Positions 24,191-36,206 are shown, numbered from the stretch's first letter. The stretch is 64,000 bases of DNA from Salminus brasiliensis (GCF_030463535.1 NC_132891.1:7589622-7653621), one strand, 5' to 3'. The notes: generated from the letters alone by a model not told the origin. Translations and numbers: made by a program.

Positions 24191-25824
24191 AAACACACCT
24201 TTTGTCGCTTAACTCAGTTCTGTCAGACACATTTTTTTATCGCCAATGCTCAAAAGCAGCTGCACTGGGCTGGTCGATACTAATGCAACAGCGATTTCGG
24301 GAGAATACGGTGTTGTTGTTACTGAAGAGCAGCTCATTAGCTCCAGACTGTGCTAGTTATAAGAATATGAGTTGCTATGTGAATCAGGCCTTGCAACTGT
24401 GGCTTTTCCATGACAAAGCGAAAGCCGCAAAAGAACATGTGGATCTTTGCTAGGCTAAAAGCTAACACTAGTCTTTTACCATCTCTTTTCTACCAAACTG
24501 GAGCTTAATACACATCAGAACGGAAAGCACCAGCTTATTTTTTCATTGGTAAGACTTGAAAAGGCAAACCATGGGAAGGGAGTGGTGGCGAGGCTAAAAA
24601 TGAACCTCTCTCTTCTGCTTGCTAACTGCACATCGTGCTGAGAGGACACAGCGAGAGGACAGCAACACTCTGGAATATTACAGTGTTAAAACACTGTAGT
24701 GCTGTAAAACCCTCCGTAAAAGGAAAATCAGCTTGTTCCATTCTGAGGCAAAATAACAGGGTTGTAAACAGGCTTGGAACATTGCGTCTGAGCATTTTCC
24801 ACCCCAACCTACGTCACATATTTACTATTATTACATCAGAGAACAACTGAAAATATGCACTACATGCATTCTTTGGTATCTTTAATATTAAATTGCATCA
24901 AATTTTAGTTTTCATCACCAATTAAATGACTTCTTAAAGTCCTAAAAGGAATAGGTTAAATAAACTGTATTGGTGAGTTTAGAGAGACAGAAAATGGACC
25001 AGGACTGGTTACTGTGACAAATAGTGGGGCCGGTGTCTCCTCAGGGCTGCAGAGGAATTTTGGACGTTTTACAGGAACAGGAAACAGAGTAGCACTGATG
25101 AAGACATCTCCCCATAAACAAACACACCACGCAGGCCCAACTCCTCACCACAGCTGTCATGCAAGCTTCCCAGTGCACTCTGACTTTCTGCCTGCGTCTC
25201 CTTCCAAGCATGAGGCAGCCTTTGCCTAGAACCAGCAATAACACTTCAAAACAAGTCATAAAATCAGAATCACTACGTAATGCTGGTAGTTCACCGCTTC
25301 AAGAAAAGCTACAAACTGGAACAATACAGTTCGTAAAGGGAGAGAAGAAGAAGGGAAGGGAAAACAGCAAACTAATTGAGCAAGATTAGTGCAACTATGT
25401 GAAGCTTTTCCATCCCTGTGCAACACCCTGCCTGAGGTCGCGCTCCAAGGCCTGCAGTAAAATAGATTTAAAACACTGCTTTTCTACACTTACAGTTCCA
25501 CTCCCTCTGCCAGAATAAAGTCTGTTGAGGAAATTATTTGCACAAGGAATTTTAAGCTGTTGATTTTCAGCATCTCAGTAGGAATATGTTTGGTTAAAGG
25601 TGATCATAGCGTTTTGGCTTATTGAATCATTGAATACCTGTGGCAATAAATCGGTATTATTTGCGTGCCAAAAAGTATGATGTCTCAAACTCATGGCCCA
25701 TTACTTTACCATCTGTCTTAAAGTAAGATCACTGTGGCAAACCTTAATTCCTCCTCAGAAAGGAATTAACTGCTATAAAATCCATATGTTGAGCTTATAC
25801 ACTCAAATATGTTGTGTCTGAATT

Positions 25825-25830
25825 TATATA

Positions 25831-25863
<33 letters not shown>
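25825..25863. repeat. TA microsatellite
   Basis: Interrupted TA dinucleotide run of about 39 bases. Confidence 0.95.
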
Positions 25864-25917
25864 TCATTATTGGTTTGTCAGTGTTTCCAGTTTTTCTTTC
25901 AATTAAGTACTGCTAAT

Positions 25918-26216
25918 TAACCCACCCGTAGCTCCCCCTGGCACTAGCAGTGCTCCCAACACAGTGCTCCCAAGGGACTTAACACATGTCTCCTCCGATA
26001 CATGCAAAGTCAGCCACTGCCTCTTTTCTAACTGCTGCTAATGATAACTTCCAGGCAGGCGACACACTCGGAATAAAGCACCGGGTCCCCAGCTCATCTG
26101 CACCGGCCAACAGATGCTTGTGTCGGCCAACATTGCTTAAGAGTGATGAGGGAAGAGAGTGCCGTCTACCCACCTGGACAGAGCATAGCATTAGAGTGCT
26201 GAACCACTCCCAGTGT
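25918..26216 (-). mobile_element. tRNA-derived SINE, body and 3' part
   Basis: On the minus strand it reads gggtgggtagacggcactct, then ggggacccggtgctttattc, gtggctgactttgcatgtat, cggaggagacatgtgttaag and gctagtgccagggggagct. The first landmark also occurs at 32965 in the full-length copy, which places this in the same SINE family. It inserted into the probable intron at 22429-26872. Confidence 0.7.
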
Positions 26217-26254
26217 CCTGGATTTGTATAATGTGTTAAGTGAGAATTGGTATT

Positions 26255-26400
26255 TTCAGCTGGTATTTTCAGCTCGTGGGCTTCCCTTACAGTTGGGGAG
26301 TGTAATTCACTTTTACACCACTGCCGTAAATGTAAGTCGCACTTTGAGCTCCCCCTAATGGACAGCTGTGTGTGTGTGCACTTGTTGACATGTTAAAGAA
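26255..26400. repeat. Fragment related to 14150-14240
   Basis: Shares cagttggggagtgtaattca, cgcactttgagc and cacttgttgacat with 14175-14240, so it is another piece of that repeat. Confidence 0.45.
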
Positions 26401-26872
26401 GTTAATGAATCATGTCAGCTGATGCTGTAGAGCCCTGGTCTTCCAGTCTGGGCATTGAATTCAGTTTGCAGTCCTGGATTTTGTTCTTACTGGTTAAGGT
26501 GACTGTTAATGTACTGACAGGCCACTTAGTGTCATACCTATCAAGAATTACAGGTCAAGTCCAGGACTACTGTTCTAGAGTAATACTCCAGTAATATCAC
26601 ATTGCTTTACCTGAGTCTGAAGTTTTGAGGCATCTTTGTTGGATGTAAATGGGTAACTGAACTACACAATACTGAGTCACTTTTTCCATTGCTTCCCATT
26701 TCCAGTGATAGTAGCTCAATTTGGGAATCGCTAGTCCTGGTAATTCAGTGACTCTTATTTTGATTTTGAAATATTGCAGTATTTCAGTATTTTGCAATAT
26801 GACTTCATGCCAGTATCATTCCTCTCAGACCTGTTCATAAGTACAGTATGTGTGTGTGTGTCTGTGTTATAG

Positions 26873-27008
26873 AACTCTGAGGGAAATGAGGAGCCGGTGG
26901 TGGATGGGGAGCAGAAGGCAGCAGGCCAGCCTCGGTGGGATACAGAAGGGCTGGAGTGGGAGCGGGCGTCTCAGGACAGCCATGAGAGAGGGCAAAGAGA
27001 CAAAGAAG
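26873..27008 (+). CDS. Probable second coding exon of the same unidentified gene
   Basis: A TG-rich tract and ttatag acceptor precede base 26873, and a good donor (gtaaga) follows 27008. The 136 bases encode 45 residues plus one base (starts NSEGNEEPVVDGEQKAAGQP, ends ERGQRDKE): very hydrophilic, Glu/Arg/Gln-rich, probably disordered or coiled. Phase 0 entry matches the donor at 22428; phase 1 exit needs a later exon. Composition is far more codon-like than the flanks. Identity unknown. Confidence 0.5.
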
Positions 27009-28610
27009 GTAAGACGCAGATGCCTTATTTGGTCGTGTTCAGCTTGACTTGGACAGTAGGTTTATTTAATACATCAAATCTTGACAGTGATCAAGTTTCC
27101 ATATTCAGAAGAGAACAGAGTGATGCAATCCTGTAGGCAACAGAAATAGCATGCTTCATACGTACAGAAGTCATGAATCAACCAAGACCTTTCGCTGACC
27201 TGTCAGCACAGCTGGCTTAGTGGCTACATGCTGAGCGATAGTACTGACCACTCTGTATCTGACATTGGTCAGATATCAGCAAAAGGTCTTCGTTAATAAG
27301 TGAATAGACAAGTTTAAAGGTAGCAATGAATGCTTTCATCCAGTATTTTGTCCAGTTAAATAAAGTTAAGTTGTTCTTAGTGATTCTGATTGGGGTGAAA
27401 AATGCTCAGATGCAGTTTTACAACCTTATTTACCACCCTGTTATTTTATACCTCAGAGTGAAAAATGCTGTTTTTCCCTTTATGGTAGACTTGTGACACA
27501 CTGACATTTGCATACAGCATAGCATAGCCTGGCTTTTAAGACTGTCGCAAGGACTTTGTGGTTGGCATTTAGCATTTTTAGCTGTGCTCAGTATCTTCTG
27601 AGGAATTTGTTGCATTTTGCCTCGGAAAGGCTGTTATCAGAAATTGTGGATGTGTTTATACGAATATTACTACAAATGTAACTGTGTAAACCATTTACTT
27701 TTGCCATTGTAAAGAAGAGTTGACATGCCACACTCAGTAGTTTGTCAGACTTAGCAAGAGCAACCGAAACAGGGGGGCTTAGCAAAAGGATCATTTAGCG
27801 AAATTAGTTGGAATTGTTGCGCTCATATTAAAACTAGGTGTAGCTGCTTAGCGACAACTGTGTATCAGATAGATGTAAAGTCGGGGCTGTATACCCTTGC
27901 TGTGTGTCTGCTGCTTGTGACTTGTGTTTCTTGGAAAGAACTATAATGGATCCTTAAGCTTCACAAGCATGTGAGGCTAACTTGATCAGTACTGACTGAT
28001 TTTTTAAACTACTGACTACTACTATCTAATTCCATTTTATCTATGCAGATCATAATTCTAAATAATTTATAAAAATAGACCAAAAAAAAATTATGCCATA
28101 ATTAATGTATTATACTTATACTTATACTTATACTTATACTTATACTGAGTGATGCGATAGAAGAATGATAAAGAAATGTTTTCTAACAGTAATCAAGTTT
28201 TCTTTAAATCTTTAAACCTCTGTAATGTAAATTTTGTGTTTCTGGGCAAAAATAATCATCTCATTATAGCTGATAAACATTTCAAAATAATACAGATTTT
28301 ATATGATAAAATAAAAGAAGTTATTGTAATCATTACACATTGTTATACACTTTTGAGCATAATTTTTTGCATATTTAGACAATAACAAATACTCTTTATA
28401 TTTATTACAGACCACTTTGTGTCGAAATTGAACAAGAAACCACTTTAATTTTTTTAGTAGTGGCACAAAATAATATTTTATGCTGGTCAAAGTTGACCTG
28501 TATGATTTTCTTACTAAATAAAAGACAAAAGGAACCTTCAACACGTTCTTCACACCTTGACACTTGACACTTATACACTTAGTTACCACTAGGGGCACCA
28601 GCACATTCAT
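27009..28610. other. Intron-like AT-rich sequence, no gene recognised
   Basis: Contains an (acttat)n tract at 28112-28146. ORFs here are short and AT-biased. No exon with convincing splice signals. Confidence 0.4.
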
Positions 28611-29580
28611 TTGACTGGCACTCTAAATAAACACACAGGCCAGCAATGTTTGCGAGCTGCCAAATATTTACAAATCCATCCAGCCACTATTAACATGTTT
28701 TGTGTGCCCAAATGGAATTATAATGGTTTCAGTGTGGGCCAAAAGGAATTATCAAATTCATATCAGATGTGCAGCCGTGCGTGTGGCAGATCAGAGTTTA
28801 ATACGGCTAATACTTGATCCTCAACTTCAGCCGCAGATTTTCAGAGGTCCAGCAGGCAAATCCCACAATCAGGGCATAATCCGTACGTTTCGTTTCGCTT
28901 GCCAAGCCGGTGTTGGGGTGGGCGAGAATCCGCTGCGTAGCGATAAGCGAAGGTAGCATGACTGTTATCAGATTGGATTTGGATACAGTGGCAAGCTGGA
29001 GGTTAATGAACCACACCCTGTAAACTGCAATGCCTGGACTGATAATCAGAGCGGCCTAATCAAACCGGGGAAGCGATGTGGGCCCCTGCTAATGTTCCAT
29101 GCAGAAATCTTGATGACTTGCCTGCCCAGAGCAACTTCCAGATGCATTGGAGAACCAAAGAGGCATAGCTTGCTCCAGAGTGAGGGGAAAAAACAAACCC
29201 AAAAAGCCCTATCGATTGCAGCCATAGTTATTTTGCCTAGGAAAGGTTTGCGTGCATTCACATGTTCATTGAGTGCCATGGAACAAAAGGAGCTTTGTAA
29301 GTGTACTGGGGGAGTGACTGGGGTCTGAGGTTCGCACCATATGGCTGAATGGCAGGCTGTTGTGCAGAACGATGCGTTTAGGAGAGCGAGGAGGCCGTTG
29401 GAGATGTTTATTTCGAACGAGACCACTTAGATGAATCGCACTGCCAGAGCTCCATCTTCCAAATATTGGCTTATGTAATGGCACGAGGCAGCCTGAGTGC
29501 TATGAGCTTCGTTGTTTTTGTTAGCGCTGGCTTGTGCTGACGTTAGCTGACCTGCTTCCTCCATGCCATCATTATGCTGG
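28610..29580. other. Unique, complex non-repetitive block; possible conserved non-coding element
   Basis: Nearly 1 kb lacking microsatellites and recognisable transposons, with balanced base composition (for example ccaagccggtgttggggtgg near 28900). ORFs on both strands have no domain. Regulatory function is only inferred from its contrast with the flanks. Confidence 0.3.
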
Positions 29581-29835
29581 CTTATAGAGGGTCAGATTTC
29601 TCAAAGCTCTGCAGAAGTTGGAGATTTTAATTGCTGATAACTCCATAATGGTTACCAAACCGCATCTACTTTAGCTAGGAAAGGTCTCGAGATGTGTTTT
29701 GCTGTGCTTTAAGATGTCCACCTCACTTATGGTAATGCAATTTGAGCGACCCATCAATAAGTTTTGAAAGGGCCGGAGTGGAGTTTCCATGCTTTGCTGG
29801 GGGAGGAGGCCCCAGCTCCAATTACTTAAGAGAGG

Positions 29836-29880
29836 GAGAGAGGGAGGGAAAGAGAGAGAGAGAGAGAAAGAAAGAGAGAG
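29836..29880. repeat. GA-rich tract
   Basis: Interrupted gaga/gggagg run. Confidence 0.85.
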
Positions 29881-30040
29881 ATGCATAGAGGCATAGGAGA
29901 TCACCCATCTGTTAAAGATTAGGAACAAGATGCCTTCTAGTGGCTTCAGTGGAATCACGGGACTGTGCCAGCAGTTCCCTAAATCACAAGCAGACACTGC
30001 AATTTGCGGAGGCTGTACCCTGTGTCCCCCTCACTCAATT

Positions 30041-30465
30041 TAAAATAAAGGGGGTACATAGAGCGATACCATAGAGCGATACTATAGAACGACCACTTTT
30101 GGTCCTCAGAAGAACCTTTCATACTGTGTTTTACCCTAATCTATCTGCCACCTCTGTATCCAACAGCAAAGGATCTACACCATGTGTACAAATGTTTGTG
30201 GACACCCCTTCTAATGACTGCAGTCAGCTACTTTAAGCAGCCATGGCTGACACAGATGAGCAGACACACACACACACAATCCTAGAGGAAACGCTGTTGA
30301 TAATAGCACACTTACAATGCGTGAAGGTGCAAATGGCTCGTCATAACTGCAAATATCATTTACTAAATGGTTCTTTAAAGGACCACCACTGAATGCTCTA
30401 TGACATGGGCTCCAAAGGGCTCCAAAGAACCCTTTTTGGCACCTGCATAATTAATAAGGGTGATT
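30041..30465. mobile_element. MITE remnant with a second MITE end inside
   Basis: The outer parts carry gaagaacctttca on the left and ggctccaaagaacccttttt then ggcacctgcataatt on the right, like the family at 1345-1494. Between them, 30176-30265 (acaaatgtttgtggacaccc) is a reverse-oriented end of the family at 30541-30975, apparently inserted. Confidence 0.5.
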
Positions 30466-30540
30466 GTCTACGGTAAGCAATCAGATGTGGTAGGTTGAAA
30501 TGGTAAAAAACAAGGAAACTCTGTGCAGTGTTTTTTAAAG

Positions 30541-30975
30541 GTACACTATATAAAAAAGTATTTGGAACCCTTCTCAAATTTTGCCTTTTCCTGAAATCCA
30601 GGGTATTAAAATGTTATCCTGCAGTTAGTCCTGCTTTTGTTGGAGTAACTGTCTCTACTGTCCAGGGAAAAAGGCTTGTTAGATTTTGGAGCAATGATGT
30701 GAGGATCTGAATCAGCATTCAGGGACAAGAGTGTTAGTGAGGTCAGGATGTTCCACTGCTCCACAGCTCAATGCTGGGGGCTTTATACCCATCTAGCCCA
30801 CTCCTGACATTAGACACGGTGCCAACAGGTTTGCATGTTTAGTCCTATTCTATTGGCAGTACTTTCTCTACAGAGACTAGACAAGCTGTGTCGTCTATGT
30901 CAGCAGTGGGTACAACTTAAAGTAGCTGAATGCCGTCAATTGAAGAGGTGTCTACAATCTTTTGGACATGCAGTG
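30541..30975 (+). mobile_element. Tc1-ended MITE, copy C, full length
   Basis: Flanked by gtacactata on the left and ggacatgcagtgta on the right, with TA at both edges as expected for Tc1/mariner targets. The interior has ttgttggagtaactgtctct, ccactgctccacagctcaat, ggctttatacccatctagcc and gtcagcagtgggtacaactt. It is the best preserved of the copies and has no ORF for a transposase. Confidence 0.8.
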
Positions 30976-31079
30976 TATCATCCACTGAAACGTTCTTTAG
31001 GGAACCAAAGGTGGTTCATCTACAACATTGCTATTATTGAGAGCCCCTCGCAGTTCCTTTGATAGGTGGTCATATTTCC

Positions 31080-31930
31080 CTCTCAAAGCTCCTCGTTCAG
31101 TTTCATTCGGCATGCTTCAAGGCCCACCCACGAGCAGATTTAGCTAAGGCCCTCAGGACCAGCTCGAGCCATTTAGCTCCTTCAGTCTTTCATAACAAGC
31201 CTGGGCTGAGGTGACTGCATGGATGGAAGCCGATCTTTTCTGTGTTTTCTTTGTCGGTGTGGAAAGCTTAGAAACACAACAACAGGAAGCAGCAAGTGCT
31301 CAGTTACCAAGGTGGGCTGTTCCACCTCCAGTTTCCTAAGAATTATAACCCTGGCAGGAGATGTATACATGGAATGGAACAGAAGATGGCGCAGAGCTTT
31401 TTGCAGAACTGAACTGACTGTACTTTTTAATCAGTTACCATCAACTGATTGTAATTTCTCGCTTATCAGCTACATAACTCACATAATGCTTTCATAGCTA
31501 GTCCTTCAGAATAGAGATTGCTTGCTGTGCCTTAAAGGAATTATCTGGCAACATCCAAATTTACACAGTTATCTGATAACAAACACTAGAAGTCAGTATT
31601 TACCCAAATGTTTCCATACATACGTGCCCACGCACTTTTCTGCACCCACTCAGACTGCATCCAGGTCTTCTTTAAGACCGCTCAGACTTGTCAGTGTTAT
31701 TTAGGGCACAGTGTGGCTTACTGTCCTGTACCACAATTCTCCTTCATGTACATGCATGTCTCTCGGACATATGGACACGCAGAGGGGAGTCATATACTAA
31801 GGAGATTGTGCAACCTTAAGGAAGACCTGGATGCAGTTTGTTCATGTTGATGCTCCACTAACTGAAGACTGAAGTCAGTGTCTCTATCATTGCTGCTCCA
31901 GACTGAGGATGCCAGACCATACCCCTGTCA
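31080..31930. other. No gene recognised
   Basis: Unique-looking sequence with several short ORFs (31219-31850) that have neither domains nor clear splice sites. A short MITE-like word series (gttctttagggaaccaaagg) is present near 30990-31020. Confidence 0.4.
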
Positions 31931-31935
31931 TTGTA

Positions 31936-32445
31936 GGGCGTTTTCACACTAGAGCTTTTTTTCGGACCCAGGTCCGCTTGCTCTGCATGTTTGGTGCATA
32001 ACGGTGGACCATTCGAGCCCAGAATGGTCCAGAGCACCGATCTCTGGTCCTACTGAAATCAGTGGTCTCTGGTTCGCTTCAAATGGACTCTGGTGTGGTC
32101 GGCTGCAGGTGTGGAAGCTGTCTGCTCCCGGCACCGTATGTGGGGTTGCCTGGTTAATTTTGTGCACTGTAAAAATGCCATGACTGAGCGCTGTTCTTCG
32201 CTGCTTGAGTGTTTGTATCCAAGGAAAATAAGGAAAATCTATAGACAGATGAACTTGGTCTTACTACTTTTTTTTTAGAAATGCATGCAGAACAGTGATG
32301 TTAGAATTTCCGAACTCGAGCCACGGTTTGGATGGAATTCTTCTGTGTGAAAGCAAAGCAGTGATTGTGAGCCCCTCCAACAAATGAGCCCAGATTCGGT
32401 CCAGGGTGTGGACTTATGTATTCAGGACAAGTGTGAAAACACCAT
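31936..32445. mobile_element. Non-autonomous DNA transposon, about 510 bp
   Basis: The left end is gggcgttttcacactagagc and the right end gacaagtgtgaaaacacca; together they form a short imperfect inverted repeat. The interior repeats ggacca/tggtcc words that fold back. No transposase remains. The same left end is seen near 2582. Confidence 0.55.
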
Positions 32446-32459
32446 TAGTGCAACCACAT

Positions 32460-32626
32460 GGTTCTTCCACTTCAGGTGATGGCTTTGTATGTCTCAGCTT
32501 GTCCGGAAATGCATGTGAAAGCATGCCCTGCAGTGGCGGCTTAAAGCGTGAATTACCCCTCCCGACTGAAGGGGGAGCTCAGGAGCAAGAAATGCCAGTT
32601 CTCGCATGATGCTGCTTTAAGGCACA
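32460..32626 (-). mobile_element. TTAAAG-family MITE fragment
   Basis: Contains gtctcagcttgtccggaaat and ends cgcatgatgctgctttaa, matching the termini at 7254 and 58267. Confidence 0.55.
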
Positions 32627-32702
32627 GTAATTGATCCATATGATCAGTAGATAGCTCTGAAACCATTATGTAGGTTATGTAGTTATGTAGTCACGTTTTG
32701 AA

Positions 32703-33325
32703 AGTAAAGGTGCTACAGTGGGGTCTTTAAGCGAAGCCAAGGGAGAACCAGTTTCATAAAAGAGATGTGTGTGTGAATAATCTTTAAATTGTAAATTACC
32801 TTTACCTTTACATCCCCTTCTTTAAACCCCCTGGGCCCCAGGTGGCCCAGCGGACTAAGGTGCTGTCATGATCAGAGGATCGCTGGTTTGAATTCTGGTC
32901 ATGCTGCTAGCCATCGGCAGCCGAGGCCCTGAGAAAGCACAATTGGCCTTGCTCTCTACAGGGTGGGTAGATGGCGCTCTGTCCCCCCACACTGGTTAGT
33001 TGCGGTTCTGGCCGTCGCTTGCATCTGCAGGCTGGTGTGTTCCCTCGAAAAGTTTGAAAAATGAGCAACTTGATTGCACACATGTTGGAGGGGGTGTGTG
33101 CTCGTCCACCTTCACTGGTGATAGGGGCATCACGTGTGATGTGGGGGGGTAGTACATGGGTAATTGGCAGCCCTGATTGGGGAGAAAATGGGTGAAAATT
33201 GGAAAAAAAACTTTCATAAAAAAAGGTTCTTCACACACATCTCTTTTATAAAACTGGTTCCTTATGGGACCACATTTTTTTTCTGTGGCACCACATACAG
33301 AAACCGTTTGCAGCACCTTTATTAT
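32703..33325. mobile_element. MITE split by a SINE insertion
   Basis: The left arm (32703-32800, aaaggtgctacagtggggtc ... aaccagtttcataaaagaga) is the inverted copy of the right arm (33225-33325, tctcttttataaaactggtt ... gcagcacctttattatta). The arms are imperfect over about 70 bases and are separated by a full-length SINE at 32836-33195. Confidence 0.65.
32836..33195 (+). mobile_element. Full-length tRNA-derived SINE
   Basis: The head has a pol III A box (tggcccagcgg) and B box (ggtttgaattc) spaced as in a tRNA. The body has gagaaagcacaattggcctt and gggtgggtagatggcgctct, and the 3' part ggtaattggcagccctgatt then ggggagaaaatggg. The family is the same as the truncated minus-strand copies at 23.4 and 25.9 kb. 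It has no coding capacity. Confidence 0.8.
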
Positions 33326-33399
33326 TAAAAAGTGGAATTATTTCATGTGTGTTTATGTACGGGTTCAGCATGTATTGCCCCTAAGTCCATAAAACCCCT

Positions 33400-33830
33400 T
33401 CATCCAGTTTCATTCTTTCATGTGTGAATCTTTAAAAAGCCACGGGACGCTTTACAAGACCTTTACAGAGGAGAATAAAGGGGGTATTAACTGTTGCAAT
33501 TTCAGTCGCCAGTGGGCTTAAATGCTTCAGTCCTAGAAATGCAGCCTGGTTTAGATTTTGTCTTCACTTTGTTCACTGGCGAGCATGATGCCTTCAGCTT
33601 TCTGCCCTTGAACCGATTACACATGGTGAATCTTTGCATGCCACATTTTCCATGAGACTGTCTTATATGTAATCAGTTTCTACCCTCTAATAATTCATTT
33701 GAATGACTAATGACCTTGGCAGGGTGATTGCGTACCAGGCTGAGAATAGATGTTCTTTTCCACGTCTTTTCCATCCTTTTTTCATGTAAACAAGATTAAA
33801 ACCTCCCTCTCTATTGTCATAGCTCTCAGA
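33400..33830. other. Unique block, possible conserved non-coding element
   Basis: Includes TAAT-rich words such as aataattcatttgaatgact followed by aatgaccttggcaggg, with no repeats. This is typical of deep-conserved enhancers, but conservation is not tested here. Confidence 0.3.
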
Positions 33831-34194
33831 AGAACCTTGTCATTAAGAAACAAGCTTTTATGAGGGGAAAGAAAATCCCCCCACTGTTTAATCTAGTCAA
33901 AACCAAGGAGAAACCCCTTCTTTGACTGTAAACTTGCTCAACAATTTATTAGGGAGATTACACTAGTACTAAGATGGGCCTCAATTTGCTCTCAGCCTCA
34001 ATTCTTGATGGCTTGGATTCCAAAAGATATATTCCCAGCATCTATTCTTCTGAGATTCTGGTCCATGTTAACAGGATTGTTTCACTCATTCCTGTAGATC
34101 TTTCAGAAACACCTGTTCTCCTGTTCTACTGGAAATCCAGTGAAGAAAACTGACCTCATTGTTAAGTTTTTAACAACTTTGCATCTGCACGTCT

Positions 34195-34272
34195 TGCTAT
34201 CCCTTTGCTGCTGTGACACTGTAAATGTCCCCACTGTGGGACTAATAAAGGAGTATCTTTTCTTATCTTAAG
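34195..34272 (+). mobile_element. LINE 3' tail candidate
   Basis: tgtccccactgtgggactaa then taaaggagtatcttttctta resembles the 3' end and short-word tail of fish non-LTR retrotransposons. No reverse transcriptase is present. Confidence 0.4.
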
Positions 34273-34650
34273 TTTACGTAACCAGTTTGAGACGATGGTT
34301 GCTTTGTGACATGGTGCATCATCATGCTGGAAGTAGCCGTTAGAAGATAGGTAAACTGTGGCCATTAAGAGATGTGCATGATCAGGAACAATATTTCAAT
34401 AAGCTGTGGCCTTCAAGCAATGATTGATTGGTATTAATGGCCCTAAGTATGGCAAGAAAATGTTCTCTTCTGGCTCTTGTGAGGCCAGTGTGGTGACTGT
34501 CCAATTGGCTTTTTGGCAGGGCTTTTCTATGGAGATTACACAAGCTGTGTAAGATGCACAACTGACCACCTTTATCATCCATAGATGCACCTAAAGTAGT
34601 GGAATTTCCTAATTAGAGGGGGTGTCTAAATACATTTTGATAGGCAGTAT
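34273..34650 (-). mobile_element. Tc1/mariner relic
   Basis: On the minus strand, 34365-34162 includes YLSSNGYFQHDDAPCHKA, the Tc1 catalytic-domain signature with an aspartate, followed by frame loss. The element 34.2-34.6 kb has the same words as 540-640 (catcatgctggaagtagcc), so the two are copies of one family. Confidence 0.7.
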
Positions 34651-34934
34651 ATATATATAAACACAACCATGGTATCAATCGAGAGTTTACACAGCAAATA
34701 TCCCATTTAATACTTACTGTGCTGATTTAACGCTGACATATTAGCTGTGTGGAATCTGCAAGTTTTCTTGTTTGTTTGTGCGGGTGAGTAATAAATAAAC
34801 AAGAAGAAGAGGCACTTCAAAGTGTATACACCACAGGGGAGCTGAGAGTTGGGGTTAAAGACCTGGTATTTATGGCTCATTCACTCATTCATAAGCTGAC
34901 CCATTTTATGGTCCTGTTCTTCACATCTTCCCCC

Positions 34935-34963
34935 AAAAAAAAAAAAAAAAAAAAAAAAAAAAA
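34935..34963. repeat. Poly-A run
   Basis: About 29 consecutive A bases after a C5 run. Confidence 0.95.
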
Positions 34964-34969
34964 CAGCTG

Positions 34970-35625
34970 CGGGAATTTGCAGTTGGGCCTTCCAGGGGAG
35001 CGGCGGGTTTAGCCAGGCCTGACCTTAAAAGGGCCTTGCTACCACAGCCCTCAAGCCGGCCTGAATGTGTCACGCTTTCACAACGTGTAAGTGTGTGTAT
35101 GAGTAAGCGTGTGTAATATTTCTATTTTAGTGGTCATCAGAGGATGATTAGACCATAAACTGTGACAAGGACAGCCAAGTTGCGAGGTGCTCTCCATCAC
35201 ACAAGCCCCCCCCCCATTTGCTGTTCATCAGACCCCTATTAGTACCCCACCTGTGTGTCAGTAAAGAAGAAAATGAAAAAAACAAAAAACAGATGTTGAT
35301 GTTCAGCATACATAAGCAGTGGGAGTGTGTATAAACCAGGTCAAGGTCCAAAGTTTTAGGCTTGAAAATAAACTGGGGTTGTCGTGGAGAGCAGAAAGTC
35401 TCTAGGAACGACGCTCCATGAGTGGCTGACATGTTGATGGACTGCTGGCCTTAGTGCCTCTGCTCCAGGCTCCAGGCCAAAACAGACACCCTGAAACGTC
35501 AGCCGTAAAACACTCAGACATCTCTACAGGCAGGATGAGCCTGTGTCAAACGCACCATAAAGCCCTACTGTTGCTTTGATCTTCTATTGTGTAATGTTTG
35601 TAAATGGCATCTCATATAGATATCA
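34970..35625. other. No gene recognised
   Basis: Unique-looking intergenic or intronic DNA with no exon I can support. Confidence 0.4.
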
Positions 35626-35627
35626 GC

Positions 35628-35795
35628 TTTATAGGAGAAGGAAAACACTCCATAACTTTCAATGGAAGTCAATGTAAAAACATTTTGGAGAGTTTATATA
35701 TAAATCATTCATCATGATTTTTTAGCGCAATGTACAAAACGACAGACGACAGATTTCAATACGGCAGAAATGGAGATACAATGTTTTTGTGTGAC
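35628..35795 (+). repeat. Dispersed repeat copy 1 of 3
   Basis: Core ataggagaaggaaaacactc, then tcaatggaagtcaatgtaaa. Shared with 51248-51395 and 52925-53105. Confidence 0.6.
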
Positions 35796-36029
35796 AGTGA
35801 GGATATACATTGCAAAAGTTTTAGACACCTATGAAAACTTTGATTGAGATTTAAAAAATATGCTGTCTCTGGGCAGTGAGTGTTTATTTACTCTATTTAT
35901 TTATATTGATAAATAACAAAATAAATACAATTAACATTAATGCAAAAAGTACTCTATGACACCGTGTTTTTTGGTAAATCAGTGCTTAAATGATGTTAAA
36001 TCAGGTGAGCCGTTATATATAATCATATT

Positions 36030-36031
<2 letters not shown>

Positions 36032-36103
<72 letters not shown>

Positions 36104-36104
36104 G

Positions 36105-36202
<98 letters not shown>

Positions 36203-36206
36203 CGTA
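36032..36206. repeat. Composite TA/CA/TA/TG microsatellite
   Basis: A long TA run, then a CA run, another TA run and a TG run, almost symmetric as an inverted repeat: CA and TG blocks could pair and leave TA in the loop. ORFs through it are artefacts. Confidence 0.95.

Larger units (their letters stand above)
22429..26872 (+). other. Probable intron 1 of the unidentified plus-strand gene
   Basis: 4.4 kb between the paired donor and acceptor. It contains two antisense SINE bodies (23375-23600, 25918-26216), a fragment beginning agggctggccggtatcatgg (23783), a dispersed repeat (23990-24190), and a TA microsatellite (25825-25863). Confidence 0.45.

Noticed and set aside
29046..29426. 126-residue minus-strand ORF
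   Set aside because: It lies in unique sequence but shows no family motif; chance ORF is as likely as an exon.
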